32,032 nucleotides of DNA, taken from NCBI GenBank assembly GCA_903894565.1, contig CAITQP010000006.1:1-32032 (forward strand), given 5' to 3'. Positions within the stretch are counted from its first letter, which is position 1, and the number at the start of each line of letters is the position of its first letter. A program made the translations under genes and the position numbers. A model generated the notes under the pieces. That model was given only the letters and a program-made list of their open reading frames with translations. It had not been told where the DNA came from and made no database searches. Positions 1 to 7,257 of this stretch are shown here, in pieces. Origin of the DNA: an uncultured bacterium. Its GTDB lineage: Bacteria > Patescibacteriota > Minisyncoccia > Phycocordibacterales > UBA9973.

Positions 1-1
1 A

Positions 2-727
2 GAGAAGGAGGGTGCGAAGAACCGTATCATAAATGCACTTGGAGGTGTTGTTCTTGCCCTTGCTTCATATCTCATACTAAATACCATTAACCCGAACTTG
101 GTGAACATTACTGTTTCTGCTCCTCAGGCGGTTTTGGAGTTGGGGGAAGAGGGTCTTGAAAGCGATGATAGTACACTTGTAGTTCCAAGTGATACCCAAT
201 CAAATATTAGCGTCGCTGTTCCTTCTGGTTCGGCACAAGATCTCGCAAAACAAATTCTTCAGAACTCAAACATCACACTCAGTCCTCCGTGGGGATCACA
301 AGACTCAAAATCAAGTGTACGACAAAACATTACCGACACAGCGAATGGTGCACCTGCGTGGACAAGCCCATCAAGACAAGGGGGACAGATCCAGGCGAGT
401 CTTGATTCACGAATGCTCGCAGGTCTCCTTGCTGTAGCAAACAATGTTCCATCTCTGAACGTAACTGAAATCTTAGGTGGTCAACACACGACAGGATCTG
501 CTCACTACAAAGGTCTCGCCTTTGATATTGGGGGAGCCTCATTTTCATACGACGTAGCAACTGCAAAAAAAATCATGGACATCTGTAAAGCAGCAGGAGC
601 AAAACCTCGACAAATATTTGGTCCATGTAACGGTGTCGGAAGTGGCCACAGTGAATTCGTTGCGTGCTCAGCGACAGGATACAGAACAAACAGCCAACAT
701 GAAAACCATGTGCACTGTGGGTGGTAG
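2..727 (+). CDS. pilin-like membrane segment joined to M15-type peptidase domain (5' partial)
   Basis: The reading frame is open from the left edge, so the N-terminus is missing; the TTG at 98 is not a credible start because coding sequence continues upstream of it. The visible part is 241 residues. It begins with a charged stretch and one hydrophobic helix (nt ~25-85, residues such as ALGGVVLALASYLILNTI), which resembles the second helix of the VirB2/TrbC-like pilin proteins of Parcubacteria. A Ser/Thr-rich linker follows, then a C-terminal domain with the M15 zinc-peptidase signature: SAHYKGLAFD (His at 503-505, Asp at 524-526) and a terminal HVH (707-715). M15 enzymes cleave D-Ala-containing peptidoglycan cross-links, so the likely role is local wall remodelling by a membrane-anchored enzyme. 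The domain call rests on motifs only. The gene is 33 bp upstream of the next anchored protein. Confidence 0.62.
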   Translation, partial: EKEGAKNRIINALGGVVLALASYLILNTINPNLVNITVSAPQAVLELGEEGLESDDSTLVVPSDTQSNISVAVPSGSAQDLAKQILQNSNITLSPPWGSQDSKSSVRQNITDTANGAPAWTSPSRQGGQIQASLDSRMLAGLLAVANNVPSLNVTEILGGQHTTGSAHYKGLAFDIGGASFSYDVATAKKIMDICKAAGAKPRQIFGPCNGVGSGHSEFVACSATGYRTNSQHENHVHCGW

Positions 728-744
728 CACTCTTTTCTCCGTGG

Positions 745-750
745 TACAAT
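745..750 (+). promoter_or_regulatory. -10 box (TACAAT) for the gene at 761
   Basis: TACAAT ends 10 nt before the ATG at 761. Transcription should start about 4 nt before the start codon, and no Shine-Dalgarno sequence lies between them. Confidence 0.45.
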
Positions 751-760
751 AAAAGTACTA

Positions 761-2062
761 ATGTCTCGCCGAACACTTCTTGTTATTATCGCCGTACTCT
801 TACTCCTTCTTGGAGTTTGGTTCTATTTTTCTTTGCAAAAAAATTCAGCTACCCCTGGTTCTTCATCGGCACCATCCTTTAGTTCGCTTTTTCCGTTTGG
901 ACCAAGCAAGACAACCACGCCGACGACAACCACGCCGACAAATACTGACACGGGAAGTACTGATACCTCAACAAACCCTACTCAAACCCCCGTCGTACCT
1001 CGACTGCTTCAGCTCTCGCCAAAACTTACAGCTGGGTTAACAATCTTAGAGCCTCAGACGACAAGCCCCGTAAGCATCGTTGATATCAACGATCCAACAG
1101 GCACGCAAAAACAAGCTCCGTTACCTCTCCCTGTCGTCCGATTTGCTGAAAAGGGAACTGGCTATATCTATGATATTGATGCACGAGGGAAGGGGCTCAT
1201 AAAACAGTCCGGAACAATCATCGCTCGTACTGTCGAAGCAATTTTCGGTAACACCGGGACGTCGATCATCTTTCGCTATGCAAAAACAGACAACATGACG
1301 ATCGCTTCGTATCTTGGACAACTCACTCCCTCGACAAACCCGACAACAACAGGAACTGTGCGCGGGGATTTCCTTCCAGATAATATTTCTGAAATCATAC
1401 CCTCAGTTGATTCAAAAAACTTTTTCTTCTTACTCCCAACGAATTCAGGTATCGCTGGAATGACCATGAAGGCAGATGGTTCTTCAAAAAAACAACTCTT
1501 CGCTAGCCCTTTTTCAGAATGGCTCCTCGACTGGCCAACAACTGGCCCTGTCATCACAACAAAAGCTTCTGGAGGTGTTCCAGGAGACGCTTACTCTGTT
1601 ACAGGCAACGGTATCTTTACAAAAATAGTAGGGGAGGTAAACGGCCTCACAACAAAAATGAGTCCTGACGGGAAAAATGTCCTTTATAGTATTTCAAAAA
1701 ATAACTCCGTTGTCCTTTATGTAAAACATCTCAATGACGGGCTCGAATTTAATACGGGCCTCTCTACACTTCCCGAAAAATGTACTTGGAATACAAAGAG
1801 CACAACTATCTACTGTGGATCGAGTATTGATATTTCGTCAGGGACATACCCCGACAATTGGTACCAAGGTTCAGTTCATTTTAATGATTCCCTCTGGCAG
1901 ATTAATCCGCAGAATGGAAGAACAACACTGCTCGACAATGGAGAGGGCAACGCTCTTGATGTCACAAATCCTGCTCTTGATAAAAACGAACGATATCTTT
2001 TCTTCGTTAACAAAAACGATGGTTCACTCTGGTCGCTCGACATGACCCCTCCTGCAAACTAG
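761..2062 (+). CDS. membrane-anchored protein with probable beta-propeller domain
   Basis: This 433-residue protein starts with a short basic N-terminus and one hydrophobic helix (residues ~5-24, LLVIIAVLLLLLGVWFYF), so it is anchored in the membrane with the bulk outside. Residues ~30-78 form a Ser/Thr/Pro-rich linker. The remainder has repeated strand-rich units with patterns such as 'MSPDGKNVLYS' and 'LDKNERYLFFVNKNDGSLWSLDM', which resemble TolB/WD40-like propeller blades. No catalytic motif was seen. It probably acts as a binding or scaffold protein beside the upstream pilin-like peptidase. A strong hairpin terminator follows 30 nt after the stop. The propeller assignment is from blade-like repeats, not a database match. 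Confidence 0.6.
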   Translation: MSRRTLLVIIAVLLLLLGVWFYFSLQKNSATPGSSSAPSFSSLFPFGPSKTTTPTTTTPTNTDTGSTDTSTNPTQTPVVPRLLQLSPKLTAGLTILEPQTTSPVSIVDINDPTGTQKQAPLPLPVVRFAEKGTGYIYDIDARGKGLIKQSGTIIARTVEAIFGNTGTSIIFRYAKTDNMTIASYLGQLTPSTNPTTTGTVRGDFLPDNISEIIPSVDSKNFFFLLPTNSGIAGMTMKADGSSKKQLFASPFSEWLLDWPTTGPVITTKASGGVPGDAYSVTGNGIFTKIVGEVNGLTTKMSPDGKNVLYSISKNNSVVLYVKHLNDGLEFNTGLSTLPEKCTWNTKSTTIYCGSSIDISSGTYPDNWYQGSVHFNDSLWQINPQNGRTTLLDNGEGNALDVTNPALDKNERYLFFVNKNDGSLWSLDMTPPAN

Positions 2063-2091
2063 CCAAACTCGAACTCAGGCACGCACTAAAC

Positions 2092-2124
2092 AAAAAAACT
2101 CTTGGGCTATCCAAGAGTTTTTTT
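2092..2124. terminator. bidirectional intrinsic terminator
   Basis: Perfect stem of AAAAAAACTCTTGG with CCAAGAGTTTTTTT around a GCTAT loop. The A-tract and T-tract make it work on both strands, between the gene ending at 2062 (+) and khpB ending at 2127 (-). Confidence 0.85.
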
Positions 2125-2126
2125 GT

Positions 2127-2597
2127 TTATATTCCGCCAGTATATTTGATAACAACGTGACGATTTTTGCCTTCTCCTTTTGATTCTGTAGTAATGTCAG
2201 ACATCTCGGAAAGAAATTCGTGTACAATCCTGCGTTCGTGGGGAGCCATTGGCTCAACTTCGATGCTTGATTTAAAATATCGTGCGCGTTCAGCCATCAT
2301 ATGCGCAACGGCTCGAAGATTATCAATTTTTTTCTTCTCATGACCGTTTGCATCAACAACAACGCGAGGCCGATTCTGCTCTTCATGGAATAACTGCTCA
2401 ACTAGTTTAGTTGCGACATGATTGAGTGCTTGGAGAGCCTCTCCGTCTCGATTAAAGAGGAGACGAGTATGTGGGGAAGTGATCGCAAACCAGTAGGTAT
2501 TTGTTTTCTCGTCGTACGAGATCTCAACATCCTTTTCTCCATACCCGAGCTTCTCGAGTAGTCCTTTGATATGTGTATGTACCTTTTCGTTATGCAT
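2127..2597 (-). CDS. khpB: KH/R3H RNA-binding protein KhpB (Jag, SpoIIIJ-associated)
   Basis: This 156-residue protein has a Jag-like fold. A central KH-type segment carries the NRDGEALQALNHVATKLV region (residues ~68-86), and a C-terminal R3H domain follows, with MAPHERRIVHEFLSE and TTESKGEGKNRHVV (residues ~117-150). KhpB binds RNA, usually with KhpA, and affects cell elongation and division. The N-terminal Jag_N domain seen in longer homologues is not evident. It sits directly downstream of yidC, the standard spijC/jag arrangement near oriC, but a hairpin terminator at 2614-2639 separates the two, so its expression may be lower or partly independent. No Shine-Dalgarno sequence precedes the ATG. 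Confidence 0.88.
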   Translation of the reverse strand: MHNEKVHTHIKGLLEKLGYGEKDVEISYDEKTNTYWFAITSPHTRLLFNRDGEALQALNHVATKLVEQLFHEEQNRPRVVVDANGHEKKKIDNLRAVAHMMAERARYFKSSIEVEPMAPHERRIVHEFLSEMSDITTESKGEGKNRHVVIKYTGGI

Positions 2598-2613
2598 ATG
2601 ATTTTTGAGAAAA

Positions 2614-2639
2614 GAAAAGCCCGCGGTAGCGGGCTTTTC
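2614..2639 (-). terminator. hairpin terminator between yidC and khpB
   Basis: An 11-bp perfect stem, GAAAAGCCCGC with GCGGGCTTTTC, surrounds a 4-nt loop. It lies between the yidC stop (2648) and khpB start (2597), so it probably terminates or attenuates the rpmH-yidC transcript. The T-tract is short (4). Confidence 0.65.
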
Positions 2640-2647
2640 AGAGAAGA

Positions 2648-3367
2648 TTAGGCAATTAATCCTGCCTTTTTCATCTTGCTTCTCGTATAAAGCTCCTGAC
2701 CTATAGTAAAGATATTACTCGTAATCCAATAAAGCGCAACCGCTGCTGACACACGGTAGGCGATAATGACAATCATTACTGGAAGCACGTAGAGCATCTG
2801 AGTCTGCATTGTCTCAGCAAACTGATTGCTCATACCACTACCAGATGGCTTCCCTTGACGGCCTTTCGCCAAATACCCTTGAATATACTGAGTAATTCCA
2901 GCAACCACAGCAAGAACGATACTACTCTTCGCGATATCAAAGAATCCAAGGAACTTCATATTAAACACGGCTGGAGCGTGGAGGAATGAATATGCAGGAA
3001 CCGTTCCAGTTCCAAGACCTTTCAAAAACACCCAATAGAGAGCGATGATAACGGGAAGCTGAATAAGCACAAGAAGGCAACTCGAGAAAGGGTTTACCTT
3101 TTTCTCCTTATAGAGTGCATATGTTCGCTTGCTCTGTTCTGCCTTATCTGTGACAGTTTCCTTGATCTTGGCAATCTCAGGCTCAAGGGCCTTCATTTCA
3201 AGCTGTGAATAAATAGACTTCTGAGTAAGTGGGAAGAGGATGAACTTTACGAGCAGAGTAAGCACGATAACAGCGACACCAACATCGCCGTGGGGAATAA
3301 TAGAAATAAAGAACAAGAGAACGTTATAGAGAGGGCGATAGAAGATCGCAGTCCAAAGTGTATGCAT
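2648..3367 (-). CDS. yidC: membrane protein insertase YidC/Oxa1 family
   Basis: This 239-residue protein has the core Oxa1/YidC fold only, without the large periplasmic domain of Gram-negative YidC. It has five hydrophobic segments: an N-terminal helix (~12-24), VAVIVLTLLVKFILFPLT (~31-48), SSCLLVLIQLPVIIALYWVFL (~95-115), one near 148-165, and VLPVMIVIIAYRVSAAVALYW near 193-215. A charged cytoplasmic hairpin follows the second segment. The positive residue of the hydrophilic groove is seen as Lys41 where most homologues have Arg. It inserts membrane proteins with or without SecYEG. The neighbours yidD, rnpA and rpmH confirm the assignment. The ATG at 3367 fits the expected N-terminus. Confidence 0.95.
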   Translation of the reverse strand: MHTLWTAIFYRPLYNVLLFFISIIPHGDVGVAVIVLTLLVKFILFPLTQKSIYSQLEMKALEPEIAKIKETVTDKAEQSKRTYALYKEKKVNPFSSCLLVLIQLPVIIALYWVFLKGLGTGTVPAYSFLHAPAVFNMKFLGFFDIAKSSIVLAVVAGITQYIQGYLAKGRQGKPSGSGMSNQFAETMQTQMLYVLPVMIVIIAYRVSAAVALYWITSNIFTIGQELYTRSKMKKAGLIA

Positions 3368-3405
3368 GGTGCTATTCTATCCTAGCCACACATGAAATGA
3401 AAGCG

Positions 3406-3654
3406 TTACGGCTTTTTAGGTACTAGGTCAACCCCTGGTGAATGAAACGGATTACACCTCCCAATACGAGCAACCGCCATCCGGCCACCCTTGAGCACCC
3501 CATATTCTTCAATTGCCTCTTTTGCGTACACTGAACATGTCGGATAATAGATACAAGTTGGCTTATTCCGCCCAAAGAGGGTAGGGATAAAGCCAGTATC
3601 AGGCGAAAAAACCTTTTGATATACCCCGATAAGGAAAATAATAGTTTGTTTCAT
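3406..3654 (-). CDS. yidD: membrane protein insertion efficiency factor YidD
   Basis: This 82-residue protein carries the family signature: an amphipathic N-terminal helix (IIFLIGVYQKVFSP), then C-x-YYPTCSVYAKEAIEEYG (residues ~34-52), and the end pattern RIGRCNPFHSPGVDLVP. It helps YidC-dependent insertion and lies between rnpA and yidC as in most bacteria. Its ATG at 3654 is only 3 nt from the rnpA stop. Unlike most genes here, it has a recognisable ribosome-binding site (GAGGT about 6 nt upstream), consistent with translation from inside a longer mRNA. Confidence 0.95.
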   Translation of the reverse strand: MKQTIIFLIGVYQKVFSPDTGFIPTLFGRNKPTCIYYPTCSVYAKEAIEEYGVLKGGRMAVARIGRCNPFHSPGVDLVPKKP

Positions 3655-3657
3655 TCT

Positions 3658-3999
3658 TTACCTCAAAAGACCAGCCTTTTCAAAAATACCCTTTATTTCT
3701 AAGGTTAAATCCTTAACCGGCGTCTTGGTATCAGGTGTAAGATATGAGACCAAAATAAGGGCACTTGGGGATAAGTCGGGGATAAGTGCCTTAATTGCTG
3801 CATAACCCCGCCGGCGAAGCCGATTTCTTAGAACCGCTGTGTTTGCAACCTTTTTTGAAACAGAAAACGATACCTGAGGAGCTGTTACCCCAGCCATATT
3901 GGTATACATAACAAGAAACCGCGAAGTTTTTATCCTTCGGGCTCTTAGTAACTGCTTTTCTATAGTTTGCTTCGATAGGCGAGAACGCTTCGGAAGCAT
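3658..3999 (-). CDS. rnpA: ribonuclease P protein component
   Basis: This 113-residue basic protein is the RNase P protein subunit, which binds the catalytic RNA and helps mature tRNA 5' ends. The diagnostic RNR motif is seen as AVLRNRLRRRGYAAI (residues ~74-88), preceded by the FSVSKKVANTA strand-helix. It lies between rpmH and yidD as in most bacteria, and its start is 9 nt after the rpmH stop. No Shine-Dalgarno sequence is visible, so translation may be coupled to rpmH. The RNA partner (rnpB) is not in this window. Confidence 0.95.
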   Translation of the reverse strand: MLPKRSRLSKQTIEKQLLRARRIKTSRFLVMYTNMAGVTAPQVSFSVSKKVANTAVLRNRLRRRGYAAIKALIPDLSPSALILVSYLTPDTKTPVKDLTLEIKGIFEKAGLLR

Positions 4000-4008
4000 A
4001 AGTTTACT

Positions 4009-4143
4009 TTAGACAGCGAGCTTAGCGCGACCTTTTTGACGTCTCTTGGCGAGAATCTTGCGTCCAGATGTGCTCTTTGAGCGGACGAGGAAACCGTGGG
4101 TCTTTGCGCGCTTGCGCTTTTTTGGCTGGTAGGTGAATGACAT
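4009..4143 (-). CDS. rpmH: 50S ribosomal protein L34
   Basis: This 44-residue, very basic protein is bL34 of the large ribosomal subunit. The pattern [18 protein letters not shown], then [16 protein letters not shown], matches the family end to end. A longer open frame runs upstream to 4248, but the L34 N-terminus (MSFTYQPKK) starts at 4143. An extended -10 promoter (4152-4157) lies 8 nt before that ATG, so the mRNA is probably leaderless and the upstream part cannot be translated from it. It heads the rpmH-rnpA-yidD-yidC unit, divergent from dnaA. Confidence 0.95.
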   Translation of the reverse strand: MSFTYQPKKRKRAKTHGFLVRSKSTSGRKILAKRRQKGRAKLAV

Positions 4144-4151
4144 ACTGAGCC

Positions 4152-4179
4152 AATATAACATAAAAGATTGATTTTGCAA
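4152..4179 (-). promoter_or_regulatory. promoter of rpmH operon
   Basis: On the minus strand, TATATT (4152-4157) is preceded by TG one base upstream (extended -10), with TTGCAA (4174-4179) 16 nt further upstream as -35. Only 8 nt separate the -10 from the rpmH ATG, so the transcript should be almost leaderless. Confidence 0.6.
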
Positions 4180-4230
4180 CAAGAATCTCTGAATACCCGC
4201 GTGGGGCAAGCACGATCCATGGTATGATAG

Positions 4231-4279
4231 TTCTCCACAGGTTTTCAACAGAGATATGCAGTTTTATTTATTATCCACA
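4231..4279. promoter_or_regulatory. DnaA boxes upstream of dnaA
   Basis: A perfect DnaA box, TTATCCACA, lies at 4271-4279 and a one-mismatch copy, TTCTCCACA, at 4231-4239. The perfect box covers the expected -35 position of the dnaA promoter, which suggests autorepression by DnaA. It may also belong to a bipartite origin. Confidence 0.65.
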
Positions 4280-4293
4280 GACCCGAGTACATA

Positions 4294-4299
4294 TATAAT
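4294..4299 (+). promoter_or_regulatory. -10 box of dnaA
   Basis: A consensus TATAAT lies 7 nt before the dnaA ATG (4307), with no Shine-Dalgarno sequence. This predicts a leaderless dnaA mRNA. The -35 position (~4271-4276, TTATCC) is weak and overlaps a DnaA box. Confidence 0.65.
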
Positions 4300-4306
4300 C
4301 TGAATT

Positions 4307-5668
4307 ATGGATACAAAAGAGTTATGGAATCATTGCCTCGTCGAGATCGAAGTAGAAGTATCGAAGGCAAACTTCAGTACCTGGTTTAAAAATACCTCTA
4401 TTGTTAAAGAGGATTCAGGAACTGTATTTGTTGGAGTCCCAAACGAATTCGTTAAAGACTGGCTTTCAAATAAATTCCATAAACTTATTATGCGTGTTCT
4501 TCGAAACGCATGGGAGCACACTCGTAGTGTGGAATACATGGTTATAAAAACCGATGCGAAGAATCAAAAAATAGAGGTGATGACTCACCTAAAGCCTGAT
4601 TTCGCAATGAACCCAGAGCTCCCACTCAAAGATCTCTATATAAACAAAGACGACAACCTTAATCCTCGTTACACATTCGACTCCTTTATCGTTGGTCCTT
4701 TTAATGAACTCGCGTACGCCGCTACTCAAGCAGCAGTAGCACGGCCAGGGAAACAATATAATCCGCTTTTTATTTATGGTTCATCGGGTCTTGGAAAAAC
4801 TCATCTTATCCAATCTGTTGGAAACGCAATAAAAGAAAAACATCCTGACAAAAAGGTGTATTACATTACTCAAGAGAAATTCACAATTGATTACATCAAC
4901 TCCGTCTCAGCAAATAGGGGAGCGGGAAACCTTTTTAAGGAAAAATATCGCAAATATGACGCGATTATCATTGATGATGTGCAACTTGTAGGAAAAGCAG
5001 AGAAAACTCAAGAGGAACTCTTCCATTTGTTTAATAGTTTCTATGAAAACGGGAAACAAATCGTATTCTCTTCTGATAAACACCCTAATTTTATCCCAGG
5101 ACTTGAAGACCGTATGCGTTCACGCTTTGCTCAAGGAATGATTGTGGATATCACTGAGCCTGAATATGAGTCGCGTTTAGCTATTCTTAAGGCAAAGATG
5201 CATGATTCAGGAATAAACCTCCCTGACGAGCTTGTAGAGTATATAGCGAGCGTTATAGTTGGTAATGTCCGAGAGCTTGAAGGTAGTTTGAATGCTATTG
5301 TTCTCCAAACACAACTAAAAGGACGTTTCCCAACACTTCTTGAAACTAAAAATCTTCTTAAGAACAGTATAAAACAAAAGAAAACTGCTTCTGTAAAAGA
5401 GGTTGTTAAAACAATAGCTGACTTTTATAGTATTGAAGAAGGTTCGATCTATGAAAAAACCCGCCGAAAGGAGATTGTGAAGGTTCGCCAGATTGTTATG
5501 TATATTCTGCGCGAGGATTTCAATGTCTCATACCCATTGATTGGCCAGAAATTAGGTGGAAAAGACCATACGACAGTTATTCACTCTTGTTTAAAGATTA
5601 AGAATGATATGAAGAATGATATGTTGATAGCCCAAGAAGTAGAACAAATACGCGCATTGTTTAAATAG
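4307..5668 (+). CDS. dnaA: chromosomal replication initiator DnaA
   Basis: This 453-residue protein is complete DnaA. It has the N-terminal oligomerisation domain I (LWNHCLVEIEVEVSKANFSTWF), a short linker, the AAA+ domain starting around residue 118 (NPRYTFDSFIVGPFNELAYAA), Walker A GSSGLGKTH near residue 158, Walker B IIIDDVQ near residue 220, the sensor region, and the C-terminal DNA-binding domain with GKDHTTVIHSC near residue 420. It binds DnaA boxes, opens oriC and recruits the helicase. It is divergent from rpmH and followed by oriC-like DNA and dnaN, the classical origin arrangement. Confidence 0.98.
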   Translation: MDTKELWNHCLVEIEVEVSKANFSTWFKNTSIVKEDSGTVFVGVPNEFVKDWLSNKFHKLIMRVLRNAWEHTRSVEYMVIKTDAKNQKIEVMTHLKPDFAMNPELPLKDLYINKDDNLNPRYTFDSFIVGPFNELAYAATQAAVARPGKQYNPLFIYGSSGLGKTHLIQSVGNAIKEKHPDKKVYYITQEKFTIDYINSVSANRGAGNLFKEKYRKYDAIIIDDVQLVGKAEKTQEELFHLFNSFYENGKQIVFSSDKHPNFIPGLEDRMRSRFAQGMIVDITEPEYESRLAILKAKMHDSGINLPDELVEYIASVIVGNVRELEGSLNAIVLQTQLKGRFPTLLETKNLLKNSIKQKKTASVKEVVKTIADFYSIEEGSIYEKTRRKEIVKVRQIVMYILREDFNVSYPLIGQKLGGKDHTTVIHSCLKIKNDMKNDMLIAQEVEQIRALFK

Positions 5669-5870
5669 GTGTGGAAAACAACTGGGATAGTGTGGAAAGA
5701 AACTGAATAAGTGCCGATAAAAAAGAGAGAAAATTAAGGGGGTGTTGGTAAGTGGTTTTATTCACAGAAGAAATTCACAGAAGGGAAGGGGTTTATGGGT
5801 TGATGAATAAGGTTTTAAATAACTTATACACATATCCACACTGTTAGTAGTAATAGTATTTATTATATAT
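5669..5870. other. probable replication origin (oriC) between dnaA and dnaN
   Basis: This AT-rich 202-nt spacer holds several DnaA-box-like 9-mers: TGTGGAAAA (5670-5678) and TGTGGAAAG (5691-5699) on the reverse strand, TTATTCACA (5758-5766), TTATACACA (5824-5832, identical to the R2-type box of E. coli) and ATATCCACA (5832-5840). The last 35 nt before dnaN are nearly pure A/T (TAGTATTTATTATATATATG) and could be the unwinding element. This is inference from motif clustering and position; GC skew across the chromosome would test it. Confidence 0.7.
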
Positions 5871-6968
5871 ATGATATTCGAAACCACTGTTGAGAAACTC
5901 GTAAACGCAATTGAAAATGCGGATCGTGTAACAGCACGAAATGCATCACTCCCAATACTCAGTACTGTTTTAATCCTTGTCTCAAATAAAACAGTAAAGA
6001 TTCGAGCTACAAACCTGAGTCTAGGAGTTGAATTTGAACTTTCTGTTAAAGCCGAAGCAGACGGAGTTGTTGCACTCGATGGGAAGACACTCTCAAGTTT
6101 TTTAAACACACTTCCTAAAAACGAAAAAGTTCGCCTCTCTCAAAATGAAACAACCCTCCATGTTACGGCTGGAAATAATAAAACAACAATCAAAACCCAC
6201 CCATACGAGGATTTCCCTACCCTCCCTACAATTTCAGGTGTTGAGGTTGTTATACCTAAAGACGAATTTATAAGAGGTATTAAAAGTACTTATTTTGCAG
6301 CTGCGAGTTCTGATATTAAACCAGAGATTGCGAGCGTGTATTTAACTGTTGATAAAAACACACTCTATTTTGTGGCAACAGATTCATTCCGTCTTGCTGA
6401 GAAAAAAGAAATAATAAAAAAACAGGTTGAATTTCCTGCAATCATTATTCCTTATAAAAATATTATCGAGATGGCCCGAATTCTTGAGCCATTAAATGAT
6501 GAAATAACACTTACGATTAATGAAAACCAAGTAGCTATTACAACCACTGGAGTTTACATAACATCACGTATTGTTTCAGGGAGTTTTCCTGATTATAAAC
6601 AAATTATTCCAAAAGATTTCTTGACTGAGGTTATTGTTTTAAAACAAGATCTTTTAAATACACTAAAAGCAGCGAATATATTTTCTGATAAATTTAACCA
6701 GATCATATTCTCAATTTCCCCAGCAAAAAAGAAATTCGAGTGTGTTGCTAAAAATAGTGATGTTGGAGAGTATTCAGGTTTGATTAGCGCGGCTCTCACA
6801 GGTGATGATGTTTCTATCTCAATCAACCAAAGATACCTCATTGAGTGTTTATCAATGATTCCTCAGGATAGTATTATGATTGGTTTAAATGGAGGGAATA
6901 AGGCTCTTGTTATACGAGGTGTTTCAGATTCGTCATTCACTTATTTGTTAATGCCAATGAATCGATAA
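5871..6968 (+). CDS. dnaN: DNA polymerase III sliding clamp (beta subunit)
   Basis: This 365-residue protein is the size of a normal beta clamp. It starts with the typical MIFETTVEKLVNAIENADRVTARNASLPILSTVLI and ends with the family C-terminus VSDSSFTYLLMPMNR. Three clamp domains fit the length. It encircles DNA and tethers the replicative polymerase. It follows dnaA across the probable oriC and precedes a DciA-like protein by 6 nt. Several -10-like hexamers lie close to its ATG (TAGTAT 5854-5859, TATTAT 5861-5866), so its own mRNA may also have a very short leader. Confidence 0.97.
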   Translation: MIFETTVEKLVNAIENADRVTARNASLPILSTVLILVSNKTVKIRATNLSLGVEFELSVKAEADGVVALDGKTLSSFLNTLPKNEKVRLSQNETTLHVTAGNNKTTIKTHPYEDFPTLPTISGVEVVIPKDEFIRGIKSTYFAAASSDIKPEIASVYLTVDKNTLYFVATDSFRLAEKKEIIKKQVEFPAIIIPYKNIIEMARILEPLNDEITLTINENQVAITTTGVYITSRIVSGSFPDYKQIIPKDFLTEVIVLKQDLLNTLKAANIFSDKFNQIIFSISPAKKKFECVAKNSDVGEYSGLISAALTGDDVSISINQRYLIECLSMIPQDSIMIGLNGGNKALVIRGVSDSSFTYLLMPMNR

Positions 6969-6974
6969 TTCTCT

Positions 6975-7232
6975 ATGAAAAGGATTGGTGATTTTCTTGA
7001 AAAATTCACAAAACTCGCCCAATCAAGCGACGAGGCAAAAAAAACAATACTTACTGTACTTAAAATACACTCAATTACAGTAATTGATATATCAAAAATT
7101 TCTATCAAAGGTACAAGTGTACAAATAAAAATGAGTGCACTTCAAAAAAATGAAGTTTTTTTAAAACAACAAAAAATACTAAGTTCCCTAAAAGAAAACC
7201 CAATTACAAAACACATCACACGAGTCTCTTAA
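6975..7232 (+). CDS. short DciA/DUF721-like protein
   Basis: This 85-residue protein starts 6 nt after dnaN and is probably co-transcribed with it. An N-terminal helix (MKRIGDFLEKFTKLA) is followed by SIKGTSVQIKMSALQKNEVFLKQQKILSSLKE, which matches the DUF721 core pattern 'G-x-L-x-V-x-V-x-[SN]-x-x-x-x-E-L-x-x-x-K-x-x-I-L'. DUF721 includes DciA, the ancestral loader of the replicative helicase, typically longer (about 100-180 residues). The position beside dnaA-dnaN supports a replication role. The similarity is weak and motif-based, so the assignment is tentative. Its stop codon overlaps the stop of the converging PBP gene. Confidence 0.5.
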   Translation: MKRIGDFLEKFTKLAQSSDEAKKTILTVLKIHSITVIDISKISIKGTSVQIKMSALQKNEVFLKQQKILSSLKENPITKHITRVS

Positions 7233-7257
7233 TCGGTAATAGTGATTAAGAGACTCG
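7221..7257. terminator. 14-bp perfect inverted repeat over shared stop codons (probable bidirectional terminator)
   Basis: CGAGTCTCTTAATC (7221-7234) and GATTAAGAGACTCG (7244-7257) form a perfect stem around a 9-nt loop. The two converging genes end inside it: TAA of the DciA-like gene (7230-7232) and TAA of the PBP gene (7229-7231, minus) share one TTAA. There is no clear T-tract on either side, so terminator function is inferred from position. Confidence 0.6.

Noticed and set aside
4144-4248. Upstream extension of the rpmH frame
   Set aside because: Ribosomal protein L34 is 44-45 residues and the promoter lies inside the extension.
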